In this document: piece by piece, positions 62,827-64,000 of the stretch
Layout: each line of letters begins with the position of its first letter
How positions within the stretch are numbered: the stretch's first letter is position 1
Assembly (NCBI RefSeq): GCF_900996225.1
Contig: NZ_CAAJGL010000134.1
Span: 248,001-312,000, forward strand
From: Paraburkholderia sp. BCC1884
Lineage (GTDB): Bacteria; Pseudomonadota; Gammaproteobacteria; Burkholderiales; Burkholderiaceae
DNA: 64,000 bases
Direction of reading: 5' to 3'
Program-made: the position numbers and the translations under genes
Notes under the pieces: model-generated
The model's input: only the letters and a program-made list of their open reading frames with translations
The model's database searches: none
Told to the model about the DNA's origin: nothing

Positions 62827-64000
62827 ATGCGAGTCAAGTTTGCTTACGCCGTGTCCATCGCGGCCGCGGTTGCGATGCTGACCGCGTGCGGCAAGAAACA
62901 GGATGGCGAGGCGGGAGCAGGTGCATCGGCGGCCACGGCGGCAGCGGCACCGGCGAGTGAAGCGGCGACTGTCGTGAAGATCGGTCATGCGGCCCCGTTG
63001 ACGGGCAGCATCGCCCATCTGGGCAAGGACAACGAAAACGGCGCGCGTCTGGCGGTCGAAGAAATCAACGCGCAGGGTTTGACGATCGACGGCCACAAGA
63101 TCCAGTTGGAGCTCGACGCGCAAGACGATGCAGCGGACCCGAAAACGGGCACGGCCGTCGCGCAAAAGCTGGTCGACGATCACGTGGTCGCGGTAGTGGG
63201 TCACCTGAATTCGGGGGTGTCGATTCCGGCTTCGAAGATTTATAGCGATGCGAACATCGTGCAGATCTCGCCGTCGTCGACCAATCCGGCGTACACGCAG
63301 CAGGGTTTCAAGACGACCTACCGGGTCGTCGCCACCGACGCGCAACAAGGGCCGGCGCTCGCCAATTACGCCACGAAGGCGTTGGGCGCCAAACGCATCG
63401 CGATAGTGGACGATGCAACCGCCTACGGTAAGGGGCTCGCGGACGAATTCGCGAAGACCGTGGAGGCGAACGGAGCAAAAGTCGTCGCGCGGGAAGCGAC
63501 GAACGACCGGGCCACGGATTTTCGGGCCATCCTCACGAAGATCAAGAGTGTTCAGCCGGACGTGATCATGTTCGGCGGCATGGACGCGACGGGCGGGCCG
63601 TTTACGAAGCAGGCGGCGGCGCTCGGTATCAGGGCAAAAATCCTTGGCGGCGACGGTGTGTGTACCGACAAGGTGGGTGAGCTGGCGGGAACCGCCGTGC
63701 AAAACCTGGTCTGTTCGGAGGCGGGACTCGCGCTTTCGAAAATGGACAAGGGAGCGGACTTCGAGAAGAAGTACGTAGACCGCTTCCACACGCCGGTGCA
63801 GATTTACGCGCCGTTCACGTACGACGCTGTGTACGTGATTGTCGATGCAATGAAGCGCGCTAATTCGATCGAGGCGCCCAAGGTGCTGGCTGCGATGCCG
63901 TCTACCGATTACAACGGGGTAATCGGTCACATCGCGTTCGACGACAAGGGTGATTTGAAAGAGAGCGCCATTACGCTTTACGACTTCAAGGACGGCAAGA
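62827..64000 (+). CDS. branched-chain amino-acid ABC transporter substrate-binding lipoprotein (partial, 3' end outside window)
   Basis: 391 codons are visible from the ATG at 62827 to the window edge. The N-terminal signal ends in a lipobox LTAC (Cys21), so the protein is lipid-anchored, unlike the soluble E. coli LivK. An Ala/Gly linker follows. The periplasmic-binding fold then has KIGHAAPLTGSIAHLGKDNENG, VVGHLNSGVSIPASKIY, SPSSTNPAYT, IAIVDDATAYGKGLAD and FGGMDATGGPFTKQAAALG, the Leu/Ile/Val-binding (LivJ/K) pattern. Ligands in this class range from branched-chain amino acids to amides and aromatic acids. The permease and ATPase genes would be expected further right. Confidence 0.92.
   Translation, partial: MRVKFAYAVSIAAAVAMLTACGKKQDGEAGAGASAATAAAAPASEAATVVKIGHAAPLTGSIAHLGKDNENGARLAVEEINAQGLTIDGHKIQLELDAQDDAADPKTGTAVAQKLVDDHVVAVVGHLNSGVSIPASKIYSDANIVQISPSSTNPAYTQQGFKTTYRVVATDAQQGPALANYATKALGAKRIAIVDDATAYGKGLADEFAKTVEANGAKVVAREATNDRATDFRAILTKIKSVQPDVIMFGGMDATGGPFTKQAAALGIRAKILGGDGVCTDKVGELAGTAVQNLVCSEAGLALSKMDKGADFEKKYVDRFHTPVQIYAPFTYDAVYVIVDAMKRANSIEAPKVLAAMPSTDYNGVIGHIAFDDKGDLKESAITLYDFKDGK

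Overview
The window is high-GC chromosomal DNA from a betaproteobacterium of the family Burkholderiaceae, most like Paraburkholderia. This call rests on gene content and order: lpxK/xseA/sodB, icd/csp/clpS-clpA, ribF-ileS-lspA-coaBC, purN-rsmB-like, nadA-nadC/nadB, rpmB-rpmG/radC, and slpA-ispH-liv. It also rests on codon usage and on many lineage-typical accessory regulators. No phage, transposase, CRISPR array, tRNA or rRNA was seen.

Layout. 1-4 kb: the end of a lipid A/KDO operon (Trm112-like protein, lpxK), then divergent xseA and sodB. 4.5-10.4 kb: a large TPR/O-GlcNAc-transferase-like protein and three exported proteins (a small secreted protein, a glycine-zipper lipoprotein, a PQQ-type beta-propeller lipoprotein). 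10.5-15.5 kb: an NYN/LOTUS RNA-binding candidate, a second ClpP, an ECF41-type sigma factor and a degenerate EAL protein. 15.6-23.8 kb: a regulator-rich accessory block. It holds a DHA2 efflux pump with a MocR regulator and DUF2917 protein, a MerR-HTH/citrate-synthase fusion divergent from a CoA-transferase with an unusual domain order, and a GntR/HutC regulator divergent from an aldo/keto reductase. 23.8-25.4 kb: a Rap1a/Tai-like secreted protein and a Gly/Ser-repeat exported protein. 25.7-31.4 kb: a complete peptide/nickel-type ABC importer operon with a fused double ATPase. 31.5-33.1 kb: a two-gene unit of a His-rich cupin and a NiCoT nickel/cobalt permease. 33.2-37.7 kb: a solitary EF-G gene, DUF192, a tiny Ala/Lys-rich exported protein and RluE. 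37.9-43.3 kb: icd, cold-shock protein, clpS-clpA, dut. 43.3-50.3 kb: LLM oxidoreductase, coaBC, lspA, ileS, ribF. 50.4-59 kb: purN, an RsmB-family methyltransferase, an MscS channel, a fatty-acid desaturase, nadA-nadC and convergent nadB. 59.2-64 kb: rpmG, rpmB, radC, slpA, ispH, and the start of a branched-chain amino-acid binding protein that runs off the window.

How genes work together: nadB, nadA and nadC cover de novo NAD synthesis from aspartate to nicotinate mononucleotide. ClpS hands N-degron substrates to ClpA. ileS and lspA overlap by one base, and ribF lies just upstream on the same strand. The four ABC genes make one importer. The least explained and most interesting units are the cupin-NiCoT pair and the HTH-citrate synthase/CoA-transferase divergon with its stacked AATCAA/TTGATT palindromes. 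Also notable are the MocR/DUF2917 intergenic region with a perfect 10-bp inverted repeat, and an orphan minus-strand terminator upstream of the liv gene that could end a small RNA.
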